Source: JANOBD01 sp031411495
GTDB lineage: Bacteria > Planctomycetota > Phycisphaerae > Tepidisphaerales > Tepidisphaeraceae
Reading direction: 5' to 3'
NCBI GenBank assembly: GCA_031411495.1
Contig: JANOBD010000040.1
Coordinates: forward strand, 1 to 7,909
DNA length: 7,909 nt
In this document: positions 1 through 6,310 of the stretch, in pieces
Numbering within the stretch: the stretch's first letter is position 1
How the letters are laid out: each line of letters begins with the position of its first letter
Notes under the pieces: generated by a model
Databases searched by the model: none
The model's input: the letters and a program-made list of their open reading frames with translations, nothing else
Told to the model about the DNA's origin: nothing
Translations under genes and position numbers: made by a program

Positions 1-1029
1 GCGCGGGCCCTTCACGAGCGTGGTGAGAATGACCGACCGCGCCGGCAGGTTGATGCCGGCCGCGAGCGTCTCGGTACAGACGCAGATCGGCAGCAGCTTT
101 TCCTGGAAGAGGATCTCGACGATCCGCCGATAGCGCGGCAAAAGCCCCGCGTGGTGGATGCCGATGCCGCGTGCCAGGCACGTCCGCAGCTTGTTGCCGG
201 AGCCGACCTTGAAGTCGAACGCCTCGAGCCGATCCAGCAGCGCCTTGCGCTGCCCTTCGGCGAAGAGGTCCTTGCTGCGCAGCACATCGGCCGTCTCCCA
301 GCAGAGGCTGCGGTCGAAACAAAACAGCAGCGCCGGCGTACGCCTGCGCTCGTCTTCGCCCTGCGCGATGCGCTCGACGAAGTCCGGCAGCAGATCGTCG
401 CCGACCCACTCGAACGTCAGCGGCACGCGGCGCTCGGTGCCTTCGACGAGTGTGACGAGCCGATCCAAGCTTCGAGCCATCCAGTTCACGAACTCATTTG
501 CCGCCCCCACCGTGGCCGAAAGGAGCATGACGCGCACGTGCTTCGGCAGCAGCGAGAGCGCCAGCTCCCACACGATGCCGCGCTGCGGCTCGTTGAAGTT
601 GTGGAACTCATCCATCACCACCGCGCCGACGTCGCTGAAATCGAACGCCCCGGGATGCAGCAATCGATTGAGCAGCACCTCCGCCACGACGACCTTGATC
701 TGCGCATCGGGATTGACGGTGCGATGACCCGTCACCAGGCCGACGCGGTCGCGGTCGAATCCCCAGCGGGCAACCGTGTCCTGCAGTTCGAGCAGTTTCT
801 GATCGGTGAGCGCGATCAGCGGCGTGGAGTAGTAGACGACCTTGCCGGTGCGCAGCCCTTCATACACCGCCGCTTCGGCCACGAGCGTCTTGCCGGTGCC
901 GGTCGGTGCCGACCGCAGCACGCCGCCGTCACACGATGCCCAGGCGAGCATCGCCTCTTCCTGCACCGGGTACGGCGGATAGGGAAGCAGGTCGAGGTAT
1001 TCGAGGATCAGTTCATCGCGCGAGATCAC
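1..1029 (-). CDS. Ski2-like DEAD/DExH-box helicase, 3' end cut by window
   Basis: This is an ATP-dependent superfamily 2 nucleic-acid helicase; 343 N-terminal codons are visible. Read from the minus strand, the motifs appear in order: a Q-like element YPPYPVQ (residues 17-23), Walker A APTGTGKT (41-48), motif Ia STPLIAL (68-74), Walker B DEFH (140-143), motif III SAT (171-173), then in the second RecA-like domain GIGIHHAGLLPRYR (288-301) and TETLAAGINLPAR (319-331). The last two are characteristic of the Ski2/Mtr4/HelY group. The family normally continues well beyond motif V (motif VI, winged-helix and ratchet domains), so much of the protein lies off the left edge. An in-frame stop at 1074-1072 bounds the start. 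The only good candidate between it and the Q-like element is GTG at 1029; the first ATG (951) would remove that element. No clear ribosome-binding site precedes 1029. It follows the GHL10 gene by 59 bases in the same direction. The RNA or DNA substrate cannot be told from sequence, and nothing links it functionally to the export genes. Confidence 0.9.
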   Translation of the reverse strand, partial: MISRDELILEYLDLLPYPPYPVQEEAMLAWASCDGGVLRSAPTGTGKTLVAEAAVYEGLRTGKVVYYSTPLIALTDQKLLELQDTVARWGFDRDRVGLVTGHRTVNPDAQIKVVVAEVLLNRLLHPGAFDFSDVGAVVMDEFHNFNEPQRGIVWELALSLLPKHVRVMLLSATVGAANEFVNWMARSLDRLVTLVEGTERRVPLTFEWVGDDLLPDFVERIAQGEDERRRTPALLFCFDRSLCWETADVLRSKDLFAEGQRKALLDRLEAFDFKVGSGNKLRTCLARGIGIHHAGLLPRYRRIVEILFQEKLLPICVCTETLAAGINLPARSVILTTLVKGPR

Positions 1030-1088
1030 GCGGCGGATGGTAATGGAATGGCGCGCCGACTGCGCCGGCGGTCACGCCCAAGCCTGAC

Positions 1089-2825
1089 TCAAAGCGGGAC
1101 AGTTGATCGGCGTCGACCCAGCAAGGGCGCGGCCCACGTGAAGATGAAAGCGGCCGATGCGGGTTCGGGAACGACGCTCAGCGCGTATTGGAAATCGCCG
1201 ATGAGACTGGACGTCAGCGTGTTGTTGTAGTTCTGCGCGATCGCCAGCAGGTCGTCGAAGTTCACCGTGCCATCGAGCGTGAAATCGCCTTGCGCCCACA
1301 GCCGGTTGGTCGCCTCGTAGTTCTGGGCGAGTTTCAACAGGTCGGAGAAATCGACGATGCCGTTCAAGTCCGCGTCGCCGACTAGGAACGGGCGTCGATC
1401 GACGAGCAGTTCGACCGAATCCACGCCGGGGATGGTGAAGCTGATCGCACCATCCGCGTAGACGCCGTTGAACCGTTCGATCCAGGTCGAGCCGGTCCGC
1501 TGGATGATTCGGTAGCGTCCATCGGCCGGCACGGTAACGGTCCACTCGCTGGTGCCGGGCGTCTTGGTGGCGACGGTGGGGAGCGGTCGCCAGTCGGCCG
1601 GGCGGTCGGGCCGCGGGGCCTGCCCGTTGGCGGCGACGTTGTAATAGGCGGCGAGCTGCGTCGGGTACGTCTCGAGCACGCCCTTGCTGTACCACCAGAC
1701 GTGGCCGGCCACGCCCGGCGAGGTGCTGCGGACCAGGTTCACCATCGCCTGCGCATCGGCCCAGCTGATCACGCCGCCGCCGGTGTTGATGCTGATGCCA
1801 GCGGCGAAGTCGCCGCGCCGATTGCCCATGTACTGGACCTGTCCCTGCGTGGTGATCGCGCCGGTGCCGTCCCAGTCTCGGTCGAAGTCGCTGAACGTCC
1901 CGCGGTAGACCTGCGGGACGATCTCATCGAACATGCCCTGCGCCCGCCACGTGTTCCAGTCGACGCAGTAGTTGTCGTAGCTCCAGGGGTAAACGGCCGG
2001 CGAGGTGCTGATGATGATGTCCGGGCGGACCGCGCGGATCGCCGAGATCAGTTCCTGCCCGAACGCCGTCACCTTGCCGGCCCGCCAGGCTTTGAACTGC
2101 GAATCGGAATAGCTCGCCGGCAGGTTGCGTCCGGTCTCGGCAAGGTAGGCGCTGCGGGTGTAGTTGTCGTAGCCGAACTGCACCGGCCAGGCGAGGCGGT
2201 CGTCGAGCTGGACGCCGTCGAGGTCGTAGTTCTTCGCCGCTTCGACGACGATCCCCTTGATCAGGTTGCGCACCTCCGGAACCAGCGGGTTCATCCAGCT
2301 GAAGCCGTTGGACGTGTTGGTGTAACCGCCGGCCGAATCCTGCAGCAGCCAGCCGCGGTCTTTCATGTACTTGGCCAGCTCGGTCGAGCCGGTTCCGGGG
2401 TTGCCGTACTTCGCGGCGAACCCGTATTCGAACCACGCGATGTTGGCCATGCCGTTGCGATGGCTCTGGATCAGTGTCTCGGCCAGCAGGTCGCGATTGA
2501 TGACCGGCACGCCGGGAGAAGGATTGACCTTGTACGACACGCCGATCGTGTTGAGCATCGTCTGGCTGGGGAACTCGGTGTACCCCTCCTTCCAGACTTC
2601 GACATAGGTGCTGTTGAGGCCGATCGCGCGCAGCTGCTGCATGGTCGCGGCGGTATTGGCAGGCGAAGCGATGGCGGTGTTGGCGGTGGTGGTCAGCCAG
2701 GTGCCGCGCAGTTCCGGCGTCGCCGCATGGGCCGCCAGGGGCGCGAGCAGCGCAGCGAATCCCCCGGCCGCCGCGCGGCGCAGCGTCGTTTGAATCACGC
2801 CAGGTACCTCACGCGTTGATCGCAT
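1089..2825 (-). CDS. Secreted GHL10 glycoside-hydrolase-like protein with dockerin-like repeats and PEP-CTERM tail
   Basis: A 578-residue exported protein. A Sec signal peptide covers about residues 11-35 (RR, then an Ala/Leu-rich core, ending AAHAA). ELRGTWLTT (38-46) opens a TIM-barrel region resembling the YngK/DUF187 family (GHL10, glycosyl-hydrolase-like 10). Family-like features are a strand ending YVEVW (74-78), the acidic YDLDGVQLDD (200-209), a PDIIISTSP strand (268-276) and FDEIVPQVYR (299-308). A small beta domain follows (about 425-480), then two dockerin-like Ca-binding repeats starting GDADLNGIVDF (483) and GDFTLDGTVNF (513), each ending LAQNY or IAQNY. The tail is VPEPAS (552-557), a hydrophobic stretch and RRR, with five further residues. 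Inferred role: a polysaccharide- or peptidoglycan-sugar-cleaving enzyme sorted to the cell surface by an exosortase; the substrate is unknown. Two starts are plausible: ATG 2825 after GGAAGG, or GTG 2798 after GAGG, the latter giving a more typical signal peptide. It lies 44 bases after the prepilin-like gene. Confidence 0.88.
   Translation of the reverse strand: MRSTREVPGVIQTTLRRAAAGGFAALLAPLAAHAATPELRGTWLTTTANTAIASPANTAATMQQLRAIGLNSTYVEVWKEGYTEFPSQTMLNTIGVSYKVNPSPGVPVINRDLLAETLIQSHRNGMANIAWFEYGFAAKYGNPGTGSTELAKYMKDRGWLLQDSAGGYTNTSNGFSWMNPLVPEVRNLIKGIVVEAAKNYDLDGVQLDDRLAWPVQFGYDNYTRSAYLAETGRNLPASYSDSQFKAWRAGKVTAFGQELISAIRAVRPDIIISTSPAVYPWSYDNYCVDWNTWRAQGMFDEIVPQVYRGTFSDFDRDWDGTGAITTQGQVQYMGNRRGDFAAGISINTGGGVISWADAQAMVNLVRSTSPGVAGHVWWYSKGVLETYPTQLAAYYNVAANGQAPRPDRPADWRPLPTVATKTPGTSEWTVTVPADGRYRIIQRTGSTWIERFNGVYADGAISFTIPGVDSVELLVDRRPFLVGDADLNGIVDFSDLLKLAQNYEATNRLWAQGDFTLDGTVNFDDLLAIAQNYNNTLTSSLIGDFQYALSVVPEPASAAFIFTWAAPLLGRRRSTVPL
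1227..1379 (-). repeat. Paired dockerin-like EF-hand repeats in the GHL10 protein
   Basis: Residues 483-503 and 513-533 of the GHL10-type protein form two similar units: GD-x-D/T-L-(N/D)-G-x-V-(D/N)-F-x-DLL-x-(L/I)-AQNY. They are joined by a short linker ending LWAQ. The Asp/Asn positions fit a dockerin type I calcium loop followed by an F-helix. In true cellulosomes such pairs bind cohesins; in Planctomycetes the partner is unknown. The equivalent pair occurs in the neighbouring 764-residue protein. Confidence 0.75.
2796..2810 (-). promoter_or_regulatory. Alternative ribosome-binding site and GTG start of the GHL10 gene
   Basis: GAGG at 2810-2807 stands eight bases before an in-frame GTG at 2798. 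Starting there removes nine residues (MRSTREVPG) and leaves a compact signal peptide beginning VIQTTLRR. The upstream ATG at 2825 also has an SD-like GGAAGG five bases before it, so sequence alone does not settle the start. Confidence 0.4.
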
Positions 2826-2858
2826 CGTTCCCTTCCGTCGGCGGCATCCCCCGCAACG

Positions 2859-2867
2859 ATTCTAGCA
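2859..2867 (-). promoter_or_regulatory. Extended -10 promoter-like motif before the GHL10 gene
   Basis: The minus strand reads TGCTAGAAT in the 44-base gap, an extended -10 pattern (TG-N-TAGAAT, one mismatch to TATAAT) about 34 bases upstream of ATG 2825. No convincing -35 element lies 16-18 bases upstream. It could give the GHL10 gene its own transcript, but such a short motif can arise by chance. Confidence 0.3.
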
Positions 2868-2869
2868 CA

Positions 2870-3700
2870 TCACGGGATCTGCAGATCTTTCGGCGACCAC
2901 AGCACCCGCAGCCGGCTCTTGGGGGTCGTTCCCTCGAAGACGGCCAGGTCGTCGTTGGAGAGGAGTTCCGCGTGCGCGTCAAGGAAACCGATCGTCGTCC
3001 GCCCCTTGGCCTGGTAACGGGTGCCCTGATTCTTCTTGCGGTGCCGTGAGTAATCGAGCTCGGTGTCGGCGACATACAGGTTGTCGAGCAGTGTGCCGCT
3101 CGGGAGGATCTTGAGGAACTTCTGACCGGCCGTCGCCCCCTGCCCGCCGACCGTGGACCGCGTGTAGGTCGGCAAGGGGTAGCCGAACTTCTCCGGCCAG
3201 CGCTCGGCGACGAGGATCATCTGGCTCGAGCCCTTCACGCCCTGCTGAAAGAGCGTGCCGCTGGTCGGCAAGGTCGCGCCGACGCTGCTCGAGGCGAAGA
3301 TGTTCATCGAGTAGGAGCGCTTGACGTCATCGGACGCCGCCACCGGGCAGACCATCACGTTGCCGCCGATGCTGGGCGCCTTGGTCGCGCCCAGGTCTTC
3401 GACGGTGCTGTTGGGCAGATACCGGCCGATGCGATCGGCGTCGAACCAGCTGTTGTTGGTGTAGTTCGAGCCCGCCGGCATGTTGTCGATGTTCGGCGGG
3501 AACCGGCCGCGGTTCTCCGTCGCGTAGTTGATCAGCGCGATCGAGAGTTGGCGCACGTTGCTCAGGCACTTGGTCACGTTCGCCTGGTCCCGCGCCGCCG
3601 CCAGCGCCGGCAACAGCACGCTGATGAGCAGCGCGATGATTCCGATCACGACCAGCAGTTCGACGAGGGTGAATGCGTTTGATTTCGTCCGTGTCATCAT
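2870..3700 (-). CDS. Prepilin-like protein with N-methylation motif and H-X-DG-like C-terminus
   Basis: A 276-residue protein with a type II secretion/type IV pilus prepilin N-terminus: short basic leader MMTRTKSNA, then FTLVELLVVIG (residues 10-20) and a hydrophobic helix to about residue 36. Prepilin peptidase would cut before F10, making E14 the conserved mature Glu5. The residue before the cut is Ala rather than the textbook Gly, common in Planctomycetes. The globular part shows the order usual for planctomycete prepilin-like proteins: a Cys-Pro (118-119), RSYSMN (128-133), a VAERW segment (164-168), and His220 followed by GFLDAHAEL (238-246), the counterpart of the H-X9-DG region with DA in place of DG. 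ATG 3700 is chosen because GGAG lies six bases upstream; ATGs at 3712, 3706 and 3760 lack a well-spaced site. Probable role: a minor pseudopilin or surface pilin-like protein; these are often present in many copies per genome. Upstream gap 92 bases, downstream 44. Confidence 0.88.
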   Translation of the reverse strand: MMTRTKSNAFTLVELLVVIGIIALLISVLLPALAAARDQANVTKCLSNVRQLSIALINYATENRGRFPPNIDNMPAGSNYTNNSWFDADRIGRYLPNSTVEDLGATKAPSIGGNVMVCPVAASDDVKRSYSMNIFASSSVGATLPTSGTLFQQGVKGSSQMILVAERWPEKFGYPLPTYTRSTVGGQGATAGQKFLKILPSGTLLDNLYVADTELDYSRHRKKNQGTRYQAKGRTTIGFLDAHAELLSNDDLAVFEGTTPKSRLRVLWSPKDLQIP

Positions 3701-3706
3701 GTTCAT

Positions 3707-3710
3707 CTCC
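3707..3710 (-). promoter_or_regulatory. Ribosome-binding site fixing the prepilin-like start
   Basis: GGAG on the minus strand ends six bases before ATG 3700. This selects 3700 over the in-frame ATGs at 3712 and 3706, which overlap the site, and over 3697, which would have nine-base spacing. Confidence 0.6.
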
Positions 3711-3747
3711 ATCGCCGCGATGCGTTCGATCGCGGCCGCGCGGTCGT

Positions 3748-3766
3748 GAGTCGGTCCCATCGACTC
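3748..3766 (-). other. Small stem-loop between the 764-residue gene and the prepilin-like gene
   Basis: GAGTCG (3748-3753) and CGACTC (3761-3766) are perfect inverted arms around a seven-base loop, in the 92-base gap. No T run follows on the minus strand, so it is not a classic intrinsic terminator. It might mark mRNA processing or attenuation, or mean nothing; six-base arms are expected by chance at some frequency in GC-rich DNA. Confidence 0.3.
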
Positions 3767-3792
3767 GCTGTCAAAGCCGACACGATCAGGGC

Positions 3793-6087
3793 TCAGCGCC
3801 GTCGCCGCAGCAGCGGCAGCGCGAAGGCGATTGCGCCCAGCGTTGCGGGTTCCGGCACGAGCGTCTGCGCCAGCGCCCAGTCCGCCGCAAAGCTCGCGGC
3901 CATCGACGCGTTGGTCCCGACGCCGCCATCGGCGAGCGCGGTGAGCCCGTAGTTCTGGGCCAGTGAGAGCAGGTCGTCGAAATTGACGACGCCGTCGTAG
4001 TTGCCGTCGCCTTGCGCCCAGCGTTTGCCCGATCCGCTCGGGTCGTAGCTCTGGGCGAGACGGAGCAGGTCGTCGAAGTTGACGATCGCGTCGAGATTCG
4101 CATCGCCCAGGAGAGTTCCGCGCGCCACGACCGCCGGGCCGGTGACGTTCAGTCCGCCGAAGCTGGTGAGGCCCAGTTCCGCCGCCTGGGCGAAGCCGAC
4201 GGCGTACCGCGATGGCTGTGCGGCCGCGTTGGAGCTGGTCAGGCCGTTGCCCGTCCACGCGCCGCCGGCTCGGGCGGAGGCGATCGCCTGGGCGATGTCG
4301 GCTTCGGGATTCGTCGTCGTGTAGTCGACGATCAGGCCGGCCTTCTCGAGGTCGAACTTCGCGGTGTAGACGCCGGCGGCGTTGGCGATCTGCAGGCTGG
4401 CCGTGCGGCTGGTCGCATCATTGCCCGTGCCGATCACCTTCAACGTGCCCTCGGCGACGTTGAGTGCCGAGACGCGAATGTGTTTCACTTCCGCGACGCC
4501 CAGGTCGCGCTTGGTGGCGCCGACGCCGGTGAGTCCGCCTGAGAGTGTCAGCGTGCTCGCGGCCGGGACGCGCAGGTCGGTCCCCTTGAGCGCGACGACG
4601 GGCACCGCGACGGTGTGGTTCCCCTGCAGGACCGCGATGTTGGCGGCGCGGCCGAGCGGCGCATCCATCGTGAGGGTGCCGGTGCCGGTGATCGTATAGG
4701 CGCTCGTGCTGTCGAACTTGAGCAGCTTGGTCGTGCGGTTCGAGTTGAGCGTGACCGTCGTCGCGCCCGCGGCCTGCGGGAATCTCGCGTTCTGTGTCGC
4801 GCCGTCGGCGATCAGGTTCAGGTTCCAGTTGGCGGCGGTGTCCCAGCTGCCGGTCGTGCCGGCCCAGGTCGGCTCGATCTGATAGATGTCGAGTCGTCGA
4901 TCCCCGTAGCTCAGGACCATCAGCACGGGATTCCCGTTCGCGTCGCGCCCGGTGGCGAGGTCCTTGATCTGCCCCGAGTACCGATCGCCGAAGTAGTCTT
5001 CCGCGCCGGTGAGCGTGTTGACCGCGTTGGCCCGGATCGTGCCGTCGAGGTTGCGGAGGTGTACGTCCCGCGCATCAAGTCCGGTCTGGACGGTGCCGTT
5101 CTGTGTCACGTGGTTGAAGATGTTGTTGAACGCATCGGGCACGCGGGTGTTGGTCGCCATGAAGTCGGCGGTGGTGCTGCCGACCTTCGGCATGAACTCG
5201 GCGTTGATGCCTTCGCCATTGACGACGACCTGGCCTTGTGCGCCCTGCTTGTCGAGCACGCCGGTCGCCCCGGCACCGGGTGTCGCGCCGTTGTTGTATT
5301 GGACGAAGCTGTTGTCGCCGGTGCGGACGGCCGCGCCGTGCGTGACGCCGGTGGACATGATGAAGTTGCCGGCTTCATCGAAGCCGATGTTTCGGTTGCT
5401 GAACGTCGCGAAGGCGCGCTGTCCCGCGGTGATGAACATGCCTGCCCCGCCCTGTTCGATCACGCTGCCGGGCCCGTAGACCATCGCGCCGTCGGAGAGG
5501 CGCATCGAGAACAGTGTTCCGCCGGAGACGAACGGGTCCTGGCTCATGAAGCGCAGCCCGGGGACGCCGGTCGCGCCCGCATCGGTGGCGCCGCCGCGCG
5601 GGTCGATCGACATGGCGATGGGCCGCGCGCCGAACGCCGGCGAGTCGACCTGCCAGACCTGCGCGCCGGTGGTTCCGTCGATCCTGCGGATGTACGGCGT
5701 GATTCCCTCGTTGTTGTCGTACGCCAGATAAAGCGCGCCATCGCGTGCCGACATCTGCTGGAAGCCGCGGAACGGAGTGCTGATCTGCGTCGCGCCCGCA
5801 CCCGCAAGACCGGCCGAGGCGGGCGCGGCGCTCAGGACATTGCCGATCCGGACGACGCCGACGGACGAGTTCGCCCCGGAGTTGTTGTAGCCACCCACCC
5901 AGGCGGTGTTGCCTTCGAACGCCACGCTGAGCGGGTTCACGCCGTACGCGCTGGTGCCGCCACCGAAGAAGAACGAGGAGAGATCGATCGAGTTGCTTTT
6001 CTGCATTTGGTAGGCCTGCGCGGAGGCTATGGAGCAGAAGGCGATCGAGGCGATGCACGAGCCAAGGACCATTTTTCGAGCGTTCAT
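3793..6087 (-). CDS. Secreted propeller-like / beta-repeat PEP-CTERM protein with dockerin-like repeats
   Basis: A 764-residue exported protein of unknown function. A signal peptide spans residues 1-23 or 1-25 (MNARK, hydrophobic core, ASAQA). Residues about 45-405 contain repeated blade-like strands (for example AWVGGYNN 62-69, ALYLAYDNNEG 118-128, FDEAGNFIMSTG 236-247, VLMVLSYGDRRLDIYQI 388-404), suggesting a beta-propeller-type fold. TWAGTTGSWDTAANWN (407-422) then introduces a Thr/Ser/Gly-rich beta-strand section (to about 560) of the kind seen in autotransporter-like and planctomycete surface proteins. Two dockerin-like repeats begin at 661 and 693, followed by LVPEPAT (743-749), a hydrophobic segment and four Arg at the C-terminus, an exosortase sorting tail. 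ATG 6087 is preceded by GGAGGT; the in-frame GTG at 6111 would put eight charged or polar residues before the signal peptide. A TA-rich palindrome lies just upstream, and the prepilin-like gene 92 bases downstream. No catalytic residues are recognisable; a binding or structural surface role is inferred. Confidence 0.85.
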   Translation of the reverse strand: MNARKMVLGSCIASIAFCSIASAQAYQMQKSNSIDLSSFFFGGGTSAYGVNPLSVAFEGNTAWVGGYNNSGANSSVGVVRIGNVLSAAPASAGLAGAGATQISTPFRGFQQMSARDGALYLAYDNNEGITPYIRRIDGTTGAQVWQVDSPAFGARPIAMSIDPRGGATDAGATGVPGLRFMSQDPFVSGGTLFSMRLSDGAMVYGPGSVIEQGGAGMFITAGQRAFATFSNRNIGFDEAGNFIMSTGVTHGAAVRTGDNSFVQYNNGATPGAGATGVLDKQGAQGQVVVNGEGINAEFMPKVGSTTADFMATNTRVPDAFNNIFNHVTQNGTVQTGLDARDVHLRNLDGTIRANAVNTLTGAEDYFGDRYSGQIKDLATGRDANGNPVLMVLSYGDRRLDIYQIEPTWAGTTGSWDTAANWNLNLIADGATQNARFPQAAGATTVTLNSNRTTKLLKFDSTSAYTITGTGTLTMDAPLGRAANIAVLQGNHTVAVPVVALKGTDLRVPAASTLTLSGGLTGVGATKRDLGVAEVKHIRVSALNVAEGTLKVIGTGNDATSRTASLQIANAAGVYTAKFDLEKAGLIVDYTTTNPEADIAQAIASARAGGAWTGNGLTSSNAAAQPSRYAVGFAQAAELGLTSFGGLNVTGPAVVARGTLLGDANLDAIVNFDDLLRLAQSYDPSGSGKRWAQGDGNYDGVVNFDDLLSLAQNYGLTALADGGVGTNASMAASFAADWALAQTLVPEPATLGAIAFALPLLRRRR
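3949..4107 (-). repeat. Paired dockerin-like EF-hand repeats in the 764-residue protein
   Basis: Residues 661-681 (GDANLDAIVNFDDLLRLAQ then SY) and 693-713 (GDGNYDGVVNFDDLLSLAQ then NY) are two copies of one unit joined by a linker ending RWAQ. The Asp/Asn pattern matches a dockerin type I calcium loop. The first copy has Ala where the loop Gly is expected (LDAIV). The pair, including the WAQGD junction, closely matches that in the GHL10-type protein. Confidence 0.78.
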
Positions 6088-6090
6088 GTG

Positions 6091-6096
6091 ACCTCC
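6091..6096 (-). promoter_or_regulatory. Ribosome-binding site of the 764-residue gene
   Basis: The minus strand reads GGAGGT, then CAC, then ATG 6087. It is a strong anti-SD match with slightly short spacing, and favours 6087 over the upstream in-frame GTG at 6111. Confidence 0.6.
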
Positions 6097-6101
6097 GTCG
6101 G

Positions 6102-6112
6102 GACTTTTCACT
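6102..6112. repeat. Short repeat GACTTTTCACT, copy 1
   Basis: This 11-base string (AGTGAAAAGTC on the minus strand) recurs at 7683-7693 in the same orientation. Both copies lie in AT-rich intergenic DNA upstream of PEP-CTERM genes and within 12 bases of a TTATATAA core. Two 11-base matches in a window this size can occur by chance. Confidence 0.35.
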
Positions 6113-6120
6113 ATTTAATA

Positions 6121-6134
6121 ACGTTATATAACGT
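6121..6134. promoter_or_regulatory. 14-bp perfect palindrome, candidate operator/promoter of the 764-residue gene
   Basis: ACGTTATATAACGT is its own reverse complement and lies 34 bases upstream of ATG 6087, in a short TA-rich patch within GC-rich DNA. On the minus strand it offers -10-like strings (TTATAT, TATAAC, and TATTAA just after it), but no good -35. It could be a dimeric regulator site over a promoter. About half a 14-bp palindrome per 8 kb is expected by chance, so location is the main support. Confidence 0.4.
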
Positions 6135-6179
6135 ACTGGCGGCGTGGAAGATTACCAAGCACCGGAGGCGATTTCGACC

Positions 6180-6222
6180 AAAAAGTGAGAATCAGGCAGG
6201 ACCGCGTTGTCGCACGCGGTCC
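6180..6222 (-). terminator. Terminator-like hairpin after the 377-residue PEP-CTERM gene
   Basis: GGACCGCGT (6199-6207) and ACGCGGTCC (6214-6222) form a perfect nine-base GC-rich stem with a six-base loop, about 90 bases after the stop of the upstream gene. On the minus strand five T follow, but 14 bases after the stem, so it is not an ideal intrinsic terminator. It probably separates transcription of the 377- and 764-residue genes. Confidence 0.5.
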
Positions 6223-6272
6223 GGGACCCTTTCTCATCTGTCATCTGATGCATTGGTCCGTGCGCAGCGCCT

Positions 6273-6289
6273 CGGATGACCGCCATCCG
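6273..6289 (-). other. Small hairpin just after the 377-residue gene
   Basis: CGGATG (6273-6278) and CATCCG (6284-6289) form a six-base stem with a five-base loop, about 22 bases past the stop codon. No T run follows directly. With the stronger hairpin at 6199-6222 it may protect or end the 3' end of the transcript. Confidence 0.3.
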
Positions 6290-6310
6290 TACCGACGCCG
6301 CGCTGTGGAC

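Noticed and set aside
1030..1088. Possible terminator hairpin after the GHL10 gene
   Set aside because: Only short GC-rich arms (CGCCG/CGGCG) are present, with no T run; such arms are common at this base composition.
151..1230. A 359-codon open frame on the plus strand
   Set aside because: It is antisense to the helicase, whose motifs are in order on the minus strand; the plus-strand product is Arg/His-rich and unlike any family.
1701..2819. A 372-codon open frame on the plus strand
   Set aside because: It is the antisense shadow of the GHL10 gene, with a low-complexity composition and no recognisable motif.
3701..4258. Upstream extension of the prepilin-like frame by 186 codons
   Set aside because: It would overlap the 3' part of the 764-residue gene in another frame, is very Arg-rich, and would bury the prepilin leader, which must be near the N-terminus for cleavage.
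4615..6279. A 554-codon open frame on the plus strand
   Set aside because: It lies antisense to the 764-residue gene. Its translation is rich in Arg, Gly, Ala, Asp and Val with no domain, signal or motif; it is the typical shadow of a GC-rich gene lacking stops on the other strand.
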